Source of the DNA: Frankia sp. AgB1.9
GTDB taxonomy: Bacteria > Actinomycetota > Actinomycetes > Frankiales > Frankiaceae
Assembly: GCF_016786355.1 (NCBI RefSeq)
Contig: NZ_JADWYX010000040.1
Span: 31,791-78,633, forward strand
Direction: 5' to 3'
Length of the DNA stretch: 46,843 nucleotides
The translations under genes were made by a program, and so were the position numbers. Below the pieces are notes generated by a model. The model searched no databases. It saw nothing but the letters and a program-made list of their open reading frames with translations, and was not told the origin of the DNA. Within the stretch, counting starts at the first letter, position 1, and every line of letters begins with the position of its first letter. Of the stretch, positions 1 to 7,696 are shown piece after piece.

Positions 1-70
1 GGGGTGGGGGGGGGGGGGGGGGGCGGGGCGGGGGCCCCCCCCGCGCCGCGGGGGGGGGGGGGGGGGGGCC
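1..70. repeat. Poly-G low-complexity edge
   Basis: The first 70 bases are almost only G, with a C run near 34-42 and G runs of about 19 bases at 5-23 and 50-68. Open frames across it are meaningless poly-glycine. Its position at the very edge of the sequence suggests a sequencing or assembly artefact at a contig end rather than biology. Confidence 0.8.
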
Positions 71-90
71 CGGCGGCGTTCCACCCGGGG

Positions 91-1074
91 TCACTTCGGG
101 ATCTGCGACGCCGACTTGGGCGCCAACAGCGGCCCGATCTTGGACAGCAGCGGTCCGAGCGTGCTCGACAGCGGCGCGAGCTTGGACAGCAGCGCCGGGC
201 CGAGCGTGTCGAGCCCCGGCCCGCCTCCGGCGGAGCCGGCCATCGAGTTCAGCATCGGCTGGAAGATCGGGCCGAGCGCGGGCTTGACGACGTCGAGCAG
301 GCTGACCCCTACGTCCGCGCCGGGCCACTCGGCGGCTCCCGGGTCGAGCAGGCCGAGCCAGGGGTCGTTCGCCGCGTAGGTGACCAGCGGCGGCAGCACA
401 TTTGGCCACATCGCATGGATGATCAGTGCGAGCTGGGCCGCGCTCAGGCCGGTGAAGAGGCCGCGCACGGCGGTGCGTGGGGCCAGCGCGGCCGGGACGT
501 GCGCGGTCACCTCCACGGCGCCGAACCACGGGAAGACCGCGATCCGGTACTGCGGCCTGGAGTACAGCAGGGCGGGGGTGCCCGGAGGGATGACCTCCCA
601 GGAGCCGTCCCCGGGGACCAGGTGCCCGACGCCCGGCAGGTATGGCGCCAGCTCGTACGTCGGCCCCACATGGGCGATCTCGGCGATCGCGGTCCGGATG
701 TTCACCTGGCCGTCGAGGGTGTGGATTCCGTACGCCTGCAGCCGTCCGACCGTGTAGAGCTCCCCCGGTCCGGCGGGCACCTGGTCGAGCGCGGCTTCGA
801 GCGGCCCGGTGGTCAGGAAGCCGGGAACTTGGAGCGTCCCCAGCGGGATGGTCTCCCGTTCCAGCCCGATCGGCCCGAACGGCGGCAGCCGCCCCGCGTC
901 CGACGCCACCGGCACCGGCACCGGCACCCCGGACGGCAGCGTCACCACTGGGGTTGACGCCGACGCGGGCGGGCCGACGAATCCGGCCACCCCGACGCAT
1001 CCGGCGGCGACCAGCGTCACCGCGAGGGAACGGATGACCCCAAGCCGACCACGGTGACTACTCACAGTAACCAT
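91..1074 (-). CDS. Secreted protein of unknown function
   Basis: This 327-residue protein begins with basic residues (SSHRGR) and a hydrophobic stretch (SLAVTLVAAGCVGVAGFVG) followed by PPASA-S, a good signal peptidase I site. AAGC could be a weak lipobox, so a lipoprotein is possible. The mature part is rich in Pro, Gly, Leu and Ala and has a repetitive C-terminus (LGPALLSKLAPL, LGPLLSKIGPLL). I recognise no catalytic domain. I placed the start at the ATG at 1074 because the signal peptide follows directly; an upstream GTG at 1146 would add 24 unlikely residues. It lies downstream of the FAD oxidoreductase on the same strand with a 143-base gap. Function unknown. Confidence 0.6.
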   Translation of the reverse strand: MVTVSSHRGRLGVIRSLAVTLVAAGCVGVAGFVGPPASASTPVVTLPSGVPVPVPVASDAGRLPPFGPIGLERETIPLGTLQVPGFLTTGPLEAALDQVPAGPGELYTVGRLQAYGIHTLDGQVNIRTAIAEIAHVGPTYELAPYLPGVGHLVPGDGSWEVIPPGTPALLYSRPQYRIAVFPWFGAVEVTAHVPAALAPRTAVRGLFTGLSAAQLALIIHAMWPNVLPPLVTYAANDPWLGLLDPGAAEWPGADVGVSLLDVVKPALGPIFQPMLNSMAGSAGGGPGLDTLGPALLSKLAPLSSTLGPLLSKIGPLLAPKSASQIPK

Positions 1075-1217
1075 CGAAGGCAGGCTAGCGGTCCCGCGTC
1101 GGCTGGCTCCGGTACCACACCCCGGCGTGGCGCGCCCGTGGACCATCCCGGCCGGCGGACGCGCCCGCGCTCTCGTCAGATCGGGAGCGGGAATCAGCTG
1201 GCCTCACCCCGGCGCCG

Positions 1218-2714
1218 TCACCGCCGGCGAGGCTCCCGGCGGGGAAGGACCGGCGCGTCACGGCCGGTGCCGACCGGCCGGCCACCGGACTTCTTCTCCT
1301 CGTGGTATTCCTCCTCGACGTTGACGGTCCAGACGTCGTGACGGGTGCCGTCGAGAATGTTTTCGACGGTCAGCATCGCGGTCAGCATCGAGTGGTCGGC
1401 GTTGTTGTAACGGTGCATGCCGTTGCGGCCGACGGGGTGAACGTTGGGGACGTTCTCAGCGAGCCATTCACGCATGATCTCGACGTTGCGCCGGTAGAAC
1501 TGGTCGTAGGTCGGGTACGCCTTCGGCACCCGGACGACATAACCCCGTTCCACCGCCCCCGGGCGCACGAGACTAAGCCGCTCAAGTTCGCCGGTGGCGA
1601 GCGCGATCAGGTCGTCATCCTGCTTCGACCACATGTCGTCGCCCTCGAAGACGAAGAACTCCAGCCCGAGGCAGGTCCGCCCCTCCTTCACCAGGTAGGG
1701 CGACCAGGAGCCGTAGTTCTGAATGCGGCCGACCTTCACGCCCGGGTCGTGGATGTAGATCCAGTTGTCCGGGAAGCTGAACTCGGCGGGCACGACCAGG
1801 GCGACGGTCAGGTAGTCGCGGTAGCGCAGGTCCTTCGCCGCCTCGACGACCTCGGGCGGCGCCGGTGGGTCCATGCCCAGCACCAGCGCCGACAGCGGCG
1901 TCGAGGAGATCACGTGGTCGGCCGGCACGCGAGTCGGCCCGCCGGCGCCCGAGCGGACGGTGACGGCCACGGCCCGTCCGTCCGCGTGGTGGATCGCGGT
2001 GACGGCGGTGTTCAGCGTGACCGTGCCGCCCATCTTCTCGACCTTGTCGCGGCAGGTCTCCCACATCATGCCGGGGCCGTACTTCGGATAGTGGAACTCC
2101 TCGATCAGGCTGGTGATGTCCTTCTGGTTCCGCCTCGGCAACACGGCGTTGACGATCGCGGACGACAGCGAGAGGTTCTTGACCCGCTGCGCCGCCCAGT
2201 CCGCCGGCATCTCGCTGACCGGGATTCCCCAGAGCTTCTCCGTATACGTCTTGAAGAACGTCCGATAGAGGCGCCATCCGAAGCGCGCGACCAGCCAGGA
2301 CTCGTAGTTGCTCTGGTCCCGGGGCGGGCGCAGCCTGGCGCGAGCGTAGGACCCGATGGCGAGCGCCGCCTGCCCAGGCCCGAGATTGCGCAGCGCGTTC
2401 ATGGCCCGCAGCGGGTAGTCGTAGAGCTTTCCCTGGTAGTAGATCCGGCTCATCCGCGGCCGGAGCAGGAAATCCTCGGCGGGCAGGATCTCGTGCCACA
2501 GCGCGTCGACGGCGGCGACCTTGGTGAAGAACCGGTGCCCGCCGATGTCGAACCGCCAGCCGTCACGCTCGACGGTCCGGCTGATGCCACCGACCACGTC
2601 GTCGGCCTCGAACACCGTCACGGCCGCGTCGCGGGCCGCCAGTTGGAAGGCGGCGGTCAGGCCGGCGGGCCCGGCGCCGATGACCACCGTGTGCGGAACC
2701 TGCGGGGAAGTCAC
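1218..2714 (-). CDS. FAD-dependent amine-oxidase-like oxidoreductase
   Basis: The 498-residue protein starts with a Rossmann dinucleotide motif (VVIGAGPAGLTAAF) and the acidic residues that bind FAD ribose (VTVFEADD), then VGGISRTV. This is the layout of the NAD(P)/FAD-dependent amine oxidase / protoporphyrinogen oxidase / UDP-galactopyranose mutase-like group. The C-terminal part (HRYNNADHSMLTAML) fits the second FAD-contact region. It is predicted to be a soluble flavoenzyme; the substrate cannot be read from sequence. I chose the GTG at 2714 because AAGGAG lies about 8 bases upstream and the Rossmann fold begins soon after. A GTG-initiated extension from 2762 would overlap the likely operator. 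It is divergent from a TetR gene, which probably controls it. Confidence 0.8.
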   Translation of the reverse strand: MTSPQVPHTVVIGAGPAGLTAAFQLAARDAAVTVFEADDVVGGISRTVERDGWRFDIGGHRFFTKVAAVDALWHEILPAEDFLLRPRMSRIYYQGKLYDYPLRAMNALRNLGPGQAALAIGSYARARLRPPRDQSNYESWLVARFGWRLYRTFFKTYTEKLWGIPVSEMPADWAAQRVKNLSLSSAIVNAVLPRRNQKDITSLIEEFHYPKYGPGMMWETCRDKVEKMGGTVTLNTAVTAIHHADGRAVAVTVRSGAGGPTRVPADHVISSTPLSALVLGMDPPAPPEVVEAAKDLRYRDYLTVALVVPAEFSFPDNWIYIHDPGVKVGRIQNYGSWSPYLVKEGRTCLGLEFFVFEGDDMWSKQDDDLIALATGELERLSLVRPGAVERGYVVRVPKAYPTYDQFYRRNVEIMREWLAENVPNVHPVGRNGMHRYNNADHSMLTAMLTVENILDGTRHDVWTVNVEEEYHEEKKSGGRPVGTGRDAPVLPRREPRRR

Positions 2715-2764
2715 GTCTCCCTCTCCTTGGTCGACAACCTGGGACGCCCTGGCGAGACGCATCT

Positions 2765-2780
2765 GTCTATAAATCTAGAC
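2765..2780. promoter_or_regulatory. Candidate TetR operator in divergent promoter
   Basis: GTCTATAAATCTAGAC is an interrupted inverted repeat with five-base arms GTCTA/TAGAC. It sits between the FAD oxidoreductase start at 2714 and the TetR start at 2826. It includes TATAAAT, which could also serve as a -10 element. A TetR autoregulatory site is the natural reading, but this is inferred only from symmetry and position. Confidence 0.45.
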
Positions 2781-2825
2781 GGTGATGTCCAAACTTCTGG
2801 GCGCATGAGTCCAGGAGGGTAGCCT

Positions 2826-3509
2826 GTGCCAGTGGCCACGGACGCGGCGGGTGCCGTCACGACGCCGGCCCGCGGCCGACAGGCGAAACGCGACGCGATC
2901 ATGAGGGCCGCGTTCGAGGTCTTCGCGCGGCAGGGTTACGCCGCGACCAGCCTCGACGACATCGCGTCCGCCACCCCCGTCTCCCGCCAGACGGTCTACA
3001 ACCACTTCGGCGACAAGGAGACCCTGTTCCTCGCCGTCGTGGACGAGCGGATCTCGGCGAACCTCGAGGCGCTGCGCGGCACGACGCACGCCTTCCCCGA
3101 CCGGCTCGGCGGCGTGGACGATGCGGCCCGCTACCTCACCGAGGTGGCCCGGCGGATCACCGAGGTCTACGCGAGCCCGGACACCGCGTCGCTACGGCTG
3201 CTCGTCCAGACCGAGGCTCCCCGCCACCCGAAGCTGCTGGCGCTCTGGCAGAAGCGGGTGGCGACGCCCGTCTGGCCCGCGCTCATCGGCTGCCTGGCCC
3301 GCCTCGCCCACGCCGGCGCGCTGTCCATCGACGACCCGGCCCGCGCGGCCGGCCAGTTCGTCACCCTGGTCACCGGAGCCTCGTGGCAGATGACCGAGCT
3401 CGGCACCTTCGCCCTCGCCGCACCCCCACCCTTCGACTCCCCGGAGCTCGACGCGGCGATCCAAGCCAACGTGAACCTCTTCGTCCGCGCCTACACCCCC
3501 TCCGGCTGA
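2826..3509 (+). CDS. TetR/AcrR family transcriptional regulator
   Basis: This 227-residue protein has a TetR DNA-binding domain at about residues 20-70: a first helix (IMRAAFEVFARQGY), then TSLDDIASA and the recognition segment VSRQTVYNHFGDKE. The remainder is an all-helical ligand domain resembling the AefR-like TetR C-terminal group. The GTG start at 2826 is supported by AGGAGGG about 7 bases upstream. The gene is divergent from the FAD oxidoreductase, with a symmetrical site between them, so it probably represses itself and that enzyme. The ligand is unknown. Confidence 0.9.
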   Translation: MPVATDAAGAVTTPARGRQAKRDAIMRAAFEVFARQGYAATSLDDIASATPVSRQTVYNHFGDKETLFLAVVDERISANLEALRGTTHAFPDRLGGVDDAARYLTEVARRITEVYASPDTASLRLLVQTEAPRHPKLLALWQKRVATPVWPALIGCLARLAHAGALSIDDPARAAGQFVTLVTGASWQMTELGTFALAAPPPFDSPELDAAIQANVNLFVRAYTPSG

Positions 3510-3609
3510 CCGAACCCGCGGCCAACGTCGAGGTGCCTGCTCTCGCCACGAGCACCTGCCACTCTCGCCCCCTTTGTCCCGCCGCGCAGAGGCACGCTAC
3601 GGTAGTGAC

Positions 3610-3630
3610 TGAGCCGATAGTGTCGGCTCA
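3610..3630. promoter_or_regulatory. Inverted repeat upstream of toxin-antitoxin pair
   Basis: TGAGCCGA and TCGGCTCA are perfect eight-base arms separated by five bases. A further half copy, TGAGCC, follows at about 3640. The element lies 130 bases before the antitoxin start in the only non-coding stretch between the TetR gene and the toxin-antitoxin pair. It could be the operator bound by the ribbon-helix-helix antitoxin; a hairpin ending the TetR transcript is the alternative. Confidence 0.4.
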
Positions 3631-3759
3631 ATAAGTGCCTGAGCCATCGGAGATCACCGCTCGTTCGGGAGGCACCGCATGACAGGGAGCACGCCAGTCG
3701 TTCAGCGGCGCCTCGCCAATCAGATGACGCTTCGCTGGCCTCGCTGGCAGAATGCAGTC

Positions 3760-3996
3760 ATGGTCGTGGCACTCACCATCCGCAACGTCCCCGAGGAAAT
3801 CCGCGACGAGCTCGCCGCACGCGCGGCTCGCAGCGGCCGCTCCCTGCAGGAGTATGTGCTCCGCCAGCTCATCGACTTCGCGTCCCAGCCGACGGCTGAG
3901 GACGTCATCGCCCGCGCGAGGGCACGCGTCCAGGCCACCGGCACCCGGCTCGATCCCGAACGGATCATCACTGACCGCGACGCGGACCGCCGATGA
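3760..3996 (+). CDS. FitA-type ribbon-helix-helix antitoxin
   Basis: The 78-residue protein opens with a beta strand (ALTIRNVPEEIRDEL) followed by two helices (AARAARSGRSLQEYVLRQLI), the pattern of a FitA/Arc-type ribbon-helix-helix DNA-binding domain. The C-terminal half should wrap the toxin. The stop overlaps the toxin start (ATGA). An in-frame ATG at 3679 has a strong GGGAGG six bases upstream and would give 105 residues. However, codons between 3679 and 3760 lack the high third-position GC of the rest, and family members begin just before the TIRNVP strand, so I prefer 3760. It would neutralise the PIN toxin and repress the operon. Confidence 0.8.
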   Translation: MVVALTIRNVPEEIRDELAARAARSGRSLQEYVLRQLIDFASQPTAEDVIARARARVQATGTRLDPERIITDRDADRR

Positions 3997-4415
3997 CGGC
4001 GCAGCTCTCGTCCCCGGTGGTGCTGGACGCCTCCGCGGCTGTGGCGCTGCTGACCGACGACGGACCGGCGGGCGCCTGGGTGGCGAAGGTGGTCGATGGC
4101 GCGGCATTGTTCGCCCCGGAGCTGATGCCCTTCGAGGCCGCGAACATCCTGCGTCGCCACCTCCTCGCCGGAATCCTCGACCCCAGCGAAGCCACGCTCG
4201 CGCACGCGGACCTTCTCGCGATGCCCGTCAGACGACTCGCGTATGCGAGCCTCGCTGATCGCGCCTGGGACCTGCGCGCCAACCTCACCGCCTACGACGC
4301 CGCGTACGTCGCGCTCGCCGAGGCGCTGCCAGCACCGCTGGTCACGCTCGACGCCCGGCTGGGCCGTGCGCCGGGCCCGCGCTGTGAGGTGCTCGTCTGT
4401 CCTGGAGTCGCCTGA
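3993..4415 (+). CDS. PIN-domain ribonuclease toxin (VapC/FitB type)
   Basis: The 140-residue protein is a complete PIN domain. Its acidic metal-binding residues are visible as D12 (VLDASA), E48 (PFEAAN), D102 (TAYDAAYVALAE) and D120 (LVTLDARL). PIN toxins cleave RNA, usually tRNA or rRNA, when the antitoxin is lost. The start codon overlaps the antitoxin stop by four bases, so the two are translationally coupled. All four acidic residues are intact, which suggests an active toxin. The RNA target cannot be predicted. Confidence 0.9.
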   Translation: MTAQLSSPVVLDASAAVALLTDDGPAGAWVAKVVDGAALFAPELMPFEAANILRRHLLAGILDPSEATLAHADLLAMPVRRLAYASLADRAWDLRANLTAYDAAYVALAEALPAPLVTLDARLGRAPGPRCEVLVCPGVA

Positions 4416-4477
4416 CCAGGCAGCCTCACGACGGACGCCCCGCGGCGGCACGCCAGGGTGCGCCGATCTCGCCGGCG

Positions 4478-5302
4478 CTACGGGTGCTGGCTGCTGACGG
4501 AGACGACCTCGCCGGTCAGGTAGGTCGAGTAGTCGCTGGCCAGGAAGGCGATGACGGTCGCTACCTCCCAGGGCTCGGCTGGGCGGCCGAACGCCTCCCG
4601 GCTGGCGAGCTCGGCGAGGAAGTCCGCATCGCTGACCTTCGCCAGGAAGGGGTGCATGGCCAGGCTCGGCGCCACGGCGTTCACCCGGACCCCGTACGGC
4701 GCCGCCTCCATGGCGGCGCAGCGGGTCAGCGCCATCACGCCGGCCTTGGCGGCGGCGTAGTGGGCCTGGCCGGCCTGCGCCCGCCAGCCGACGACGGAGG
4801 CGTTGTTGACGATCACGCCTGCGCCGGCCGGCAGCATCCGGCGCAGCGCGGCCCGGGTCGCCCGCATGGTGCCGGTCAGCGTCACGTCCAGGACGGTCGC
4901 CCACTGCTCGTCGGTCATGTCGGTGAGCCGCACGTCGCCGCCGAGGCCCGCGTTGTTGACCAGGACGTCGAGCCGGCCATGGGTCGCGTAGACGGCCTCG
5001 AACAGCGCGCCGACCTGCTCCTCGCTGCGCACGTCGCACGCCACCGCGAGCGGCTCTTCGCCGGCGATCTCCTTTAGCCTGGCCACGGCCTCGCCGAGGC
5101 GGCGGACGTGATGGTCGGAGACGACGACCGTCGCCCCCTCCAGCGCCGCCCGCCGGGCGGTCGCGAACCCGATGCCGGTGCCGGCGGCGGCCGTGACCAG
5201 CACGATCTTGCCGCGCAGCAGGTCTCGCCCGGGCGGCGGCTCGGGCGCGGCCAGCACGGCCGGCGGCGGGACAGGGCTCCTGGTCAGCTTCGGGTCAGGC
5301 AC
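4478..5302 (-). CDS. ipdF: IpdF-like short-chain dehydrogenase (steroid C/D ring)
   Basis: This 274-residue SDR has the cofactor motif TAAAGTGIG at residues 37-45, VNNAG near 115, catalytic Ser169 (NNASVVGWRAQ) and Tyr182/Lys186 (YAAAK). SDHHVRRLGE, NNASVVGWRAQ and the C-terminal YLTGEVVSVSSQHP match what I recall of mycobacterial IpdF (Rv3559c), an enzyme of HIP (C/D-ring) catabolism. The GTG start at 5302 overlaps the fadE30 stop by eight bases, and an N-terminal proline-rich extension precedes the Rossmann fold. Synteny with fadE30 and kstR2 strengthens the call. It should be co-transcribed with fadE30 under KstR2. Confidence 0.88.
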   Translation of the reverse strand: MPDPKLTRSPVPPPAVLAAPEPPPGRDLLRGKIVLVTAAAGTGIGFATARRAALEGATVVVSDHHVRRLGEAVARLKEIAGEEPLAVACDVRSEEQVGALFEAVYATHGRLDVLVNNAGLGGDVRLTDMTDEQWATVLDVTLTGTMRATRAALRRMLPAGAGVIVNNASVVGWRAQAGQAHYAAAKAGVMALTRCAAMEAAPYGVRVNAVAPSLAMHPFLAKVSDADFLAELASREAFGRPAEPWEVATVIAFLASDYSTYLTGEVVSVSSQHP

Positions 5303-6545
5303 GCGGCAGCCCCAGCGTTCGCTCGGCGATGATGTTGCGCTGGATCTCACTCGACCCGGCGTAGATCGTGTCGGCCCGGCTGAACAGGAAGAGCGACTGC
5401 TCGGGCCGCAGCTCGTAGGGCTCGCCCTCGACGAGCAGGCCGTCGGCGCCGAGCACGTCCATCGCCAGTTCGCCGAGCTGCTGGTGCCAGGTGGACCAGT
5501 ACAGCTTGCCGATCGACGACGCCGGGCCGGGCGGGGTGTCGGCCGCGGAGTCGGCCAGGGTGCGCAACGCGGTGAACCGCATGATCTCGACCCCGATCCA
5601 GGCCCGGACCAGCCGGTCGCGCAGGTCGGGCCGGTCCCAGCCGCCGTTGCGCTTGGCCAGCGCGATGACCCGCTCCAGCTCGCGCTTGAAGCCGATCTGC
5701 TGGCCGACGGTGAAGGTGCCGCGCTCGAAGCCGAGGGTGGCCATCCCGATCTTCCAGCCGTCCCCCTCGGCCCCGACCAGGTTCGCGGCCGGGGTGCGCG
5801 CGTCGTCGAAGAAGACCTCGTTGAACTCCGAGGTCCCCGTCATCGAGACGATCGGGCGGATGTCGACGCCGGGCTGGCGCATCGGCACGAGCAGGTAGGA
5901 CAGGCCCTTGTGCCGCTGGGAGCCCGGCTCGGTGCGGACCAGCGCGAAGCCCCAGTCGGACTGGTGGGCCAGCGAGGACCAGACCTTCTGGCCGTTGATC
6001 ACGAAGTCGTCGCCGTCGCGGTGCGCGCGGGTCGTGAGCGCCGCGAGGTCCGAGCCGGCGCCGGGCTCGGAGTAGAGCTGGCACCACAGGGCCTCGCCGG
6101 CGCGAATCGGCGGCAGGAAGCGGCTGCGCTGGTCCTCGGTGCCGAACGCGATCAGCGTCGGGCCCACCATGCCGTCACCGATCAGCCCGACCCGGGCCGG
6201 CGCGTCGGCTCGGGCGTACTCCTCGTGGAAGACCACCTGGTCGGCCAGCGACAGCGCACGACCCCCGTAGGCCTCCGGCCAGCTCAGACAGGTCCAGCCG
6301 GCCGCGGCGAGGTGGCGTTCCCAGGCTGCCCGCAGCTTGAAGGCCTCGTGCTCACGCCCCGGTCCGCCCAGCCCACGGGCCGCCCCGAACTCGCCGGTCA
6401 GCGCGTCGGCGAGCCAGCCGCGCACCTCCGCCCGGAACCCAGCCGACTCACCGGCTTCACCCCGACCGTCGGCCTCGCCCGGGGCCGCAGCCTCATCCCG
6501 GCCGGCAGCTGTGCTGGCGGCCGCGGGCCGCGCCGTCGACACCAC
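5295..6545 (-). CDS. fadE30: FadE30-like acyl-CoA dehydrogenase
   Basis: The 416-residue protein is an FAD acyl-CoA dehydrogenase. It shows YSEPGAGSDL (flavin contact), VINGQKVWSS, the mid-region EFNEVFFDDAR, and the C-terminal TIYAGSSEIQRNIIAERTLG. GLGGPGREHEAF, EFNEVFFDDAR and RNIIAER...GLPR match mycobacterial FadE30 (Rv3560c), which desaturates an HIP-derived CoA thioester. About 30 extra low-complexity Ala/Gly residues sit at the N-terminus. The start is a GTG at 6545 (6542 also possible) with no clear ribosome-binding site, so a very short leader is possible. A KstR2-like box ends 26 bases upstream. It overlaps ipdF downstream. Confidence 0.88.
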   Translation of the reverse strand: MVSTARPAAASTAAGRDEAAAPGEADGRGEAGESAGFRAEVRGWLADALTGEFGAARGLGGPGREHEAFKLRAAWERHLAAAGWTCLSWPEAYGGRALSLADQVVFHEEYARADAPARVGLIGDGMVGPTLIAFGTEDQRSRFLPPIRAGEALWCQLYSEPGAGSDLAALTTRAHRDGDDFVINGQKVWSSLAHQSDWGFALVRTEPGSQRHKGLSYLLVPMRQPGVDIRPIVSMTGTSEFNEVFFDDARTPAANLVGAEGDGWKIGMATLGFERGTFTVGQQIGFKRELERVIALAKRNGGWDRPDLRDRLVRAWIGVEIMRFTALRTLADSAADTPPGPASSIGKLYWSTWHQQLGELAMDVLGADGLLVEGEPYELRPEQSLFLFSRADTIYAGSSEIQRNIIAERTLGLPRA

Positions 6546-6570
6546 GAGGGTCAGGCTAGCGCCTCACCCA

Positions 6571-6584
6571 AGCTAGCGCTTGGT
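6571..6584 (-). promoter_or_regulatory. KstR2 box, fadE30 promoter
   Basis: AGCTAGCGCTTGGT matches the published KstR2 consensus AnCAAGnnCTTGnT except for one base (CTAG for CAAG). It sits 26 bases upstream of the fadE30 start. A wider interrupted repeat, CCAAGC-N4-GCTTGG, spans 6568-6583. Confidence 0.75.
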
Positions 6585-6742
6585 TTAGCTCCCGATCAGC
6601 CCAGGACGTCCGTGTCCGCCGCCGCGCGACCAAAGATCGCCGTTTTCGCCCTCCGGCGGTCGTGAATCGGCTCGAATCGCAACCACTTGACGGCTGAAGC
6701 AGCGATCAAGGCCCGATGGTGCGCCGGGCCGCCGGAGGCGGG

Positions 6743-7504
6743 CTATACCGGGCGGACGCGGATGCCGTCGAAGACCGTCGCGAGGAAGTGCTCGGCCAGC
6801 TCGTCCGGGGCCAGCCGTCCGTCGGGGCGGTACCAGTGCACCGACACCCAGATCGCGTCCCGCAGGAACCGGTGGGTCAGCTTCGGGTCGAGGTCGGCGC
6901 GCAGCTCGCCGACGGCGATGCCGGCCCGCAGCGCGTCCAGCCACAGCCGCTGGCTGGCCTCCTCCGAGGTGCGCAGGTAGCCGAACCGCGGCAGCGTCGC
7001 GAGGTAGCCACGCTCGTTCTGGAAGACGGTGACGGCGGCCCGGTGCCGCGCGATCGCCGCGAACGCCGACCGGACCAGGGCGGCAATCGTGTCGGTCGGA
7101 CGCGCGGGAACGGCCGCGATCGCGGCGTACTCGGCCTGCAGCTCGGTGAGGAAGCTCGACAGCAGCTCGTCGATGATCGACTCCTTGGAGTCGAAATGGT
7201 GGTACAGGCTGCCCGAAAGCATGCCGGCGGCGTCGGCGATCTCGCGGACCGTCGTGGCCCGGTACCCGCGCTGCGCGAACAGCCCGGCCGCGATCTCGAC
7301 AATGGCCGCCCGCCGTTCCGACTCCCCAGCGGCGGCCGGCCGCCCGGAACGACCGGCCCGGCCCGGCCCGCCGGCCCGCGCGCCGCCACCGGCCCGCGCC
7401 GCCGGGGCGGACCCCGTCCCAGCGGCGGCGTCTGGTGGCTGAACGGCGCCCGCGCCGTCAGCGGTTCGGCTGGCGGCGCCGCCACGGGTCGATGAGGTGT
7501 CCAC
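6743..7504 (-). CDS. kstR2: KstR2-like TetR repressor of HIP catabolism
   Basis: The TetR domain starts near residue 62 (ERRAAIVEIAAGLFAQRG), with TTVREIADAAG, the recognition segment SGSLYHHFDSKE, and the C-terminal WVSVHWYRPDG. These match recalled mycobacterial KstR2 (Rv3557c) closely. KstR2 represses the HIP catabolic genes and is released by HIP-CoA. About 60 extra Ala/Gly/Pro-rich residues precede the domain, so the start is uncertain. I chose the GTG at 7504. A TTG at 7525 falls inside the operator, and another TTG lies at 7510. None has a good ribosome-binding site. It lies on the same strand upstream of fadE30-ipdF. Confidence 0.88.
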   Translation of the reverse strand: MDTSSTRGGAASRTADGAGAVQPPDAAAGTGSAPAARAGGGARAGGPGRAGRSGRPAAAGESERRAAIVEIAAGLFAQRGYRATTVREIADAAGMLSGSLYHHFDSKESIIDELLSSFLTELQAEYAAIAAVPARPTDTIAALVRSAFAAIARHRAAVTVFQNERGYLATLPRFGYLRTSEEASQRLWLDALRAGIAVGELRADLDPKLTHRFLRDAIWVSVHWYRPDGRLAPDELAEHFLATVFDGIRVRPV

Positions 7505-7524
7505 CAGCAAAGTATCGCCCGTCA

Positions 7525-7538
7525 ACCAAGCGCTTGGT
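7525..7538 (-). promoter_or_regulatory. KstR2 box, kstR2 promoter (perfect)
   Basis: ACCAAGCGCTTGGT is a perfect 14-base palindrome that fits the KstR2 consensus AnCAAGnnCTTGnT at every fixed position. It lies 21 bases before the preferred kstR2 start, a position suited to autorepression. Confidence 0.88.
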
Positions 7539-7696
7539 CGGTCGGCTTACCGGGCCGCGAACCAGGGCCCAGCCTAGGGACGGGAGAGCGCGAAGCGTGC
7601 CCGAGCAGGTGCGCGGCGTTCGCCACACCACGGAGCGGTCAGGACTCGACGCGCCGTGACGACCCCACCCCTCGCATAGAGGTCGCCCCGGTCCGT

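Noticed and set aside
1302..2822. Long plus-strand frame opposite the FAD oxidoreductase
   Set aside because: The minus strand has a clear Rossmann motif and a ribosome-binding site; the plus-strand product is low-complexity shadow sequence.
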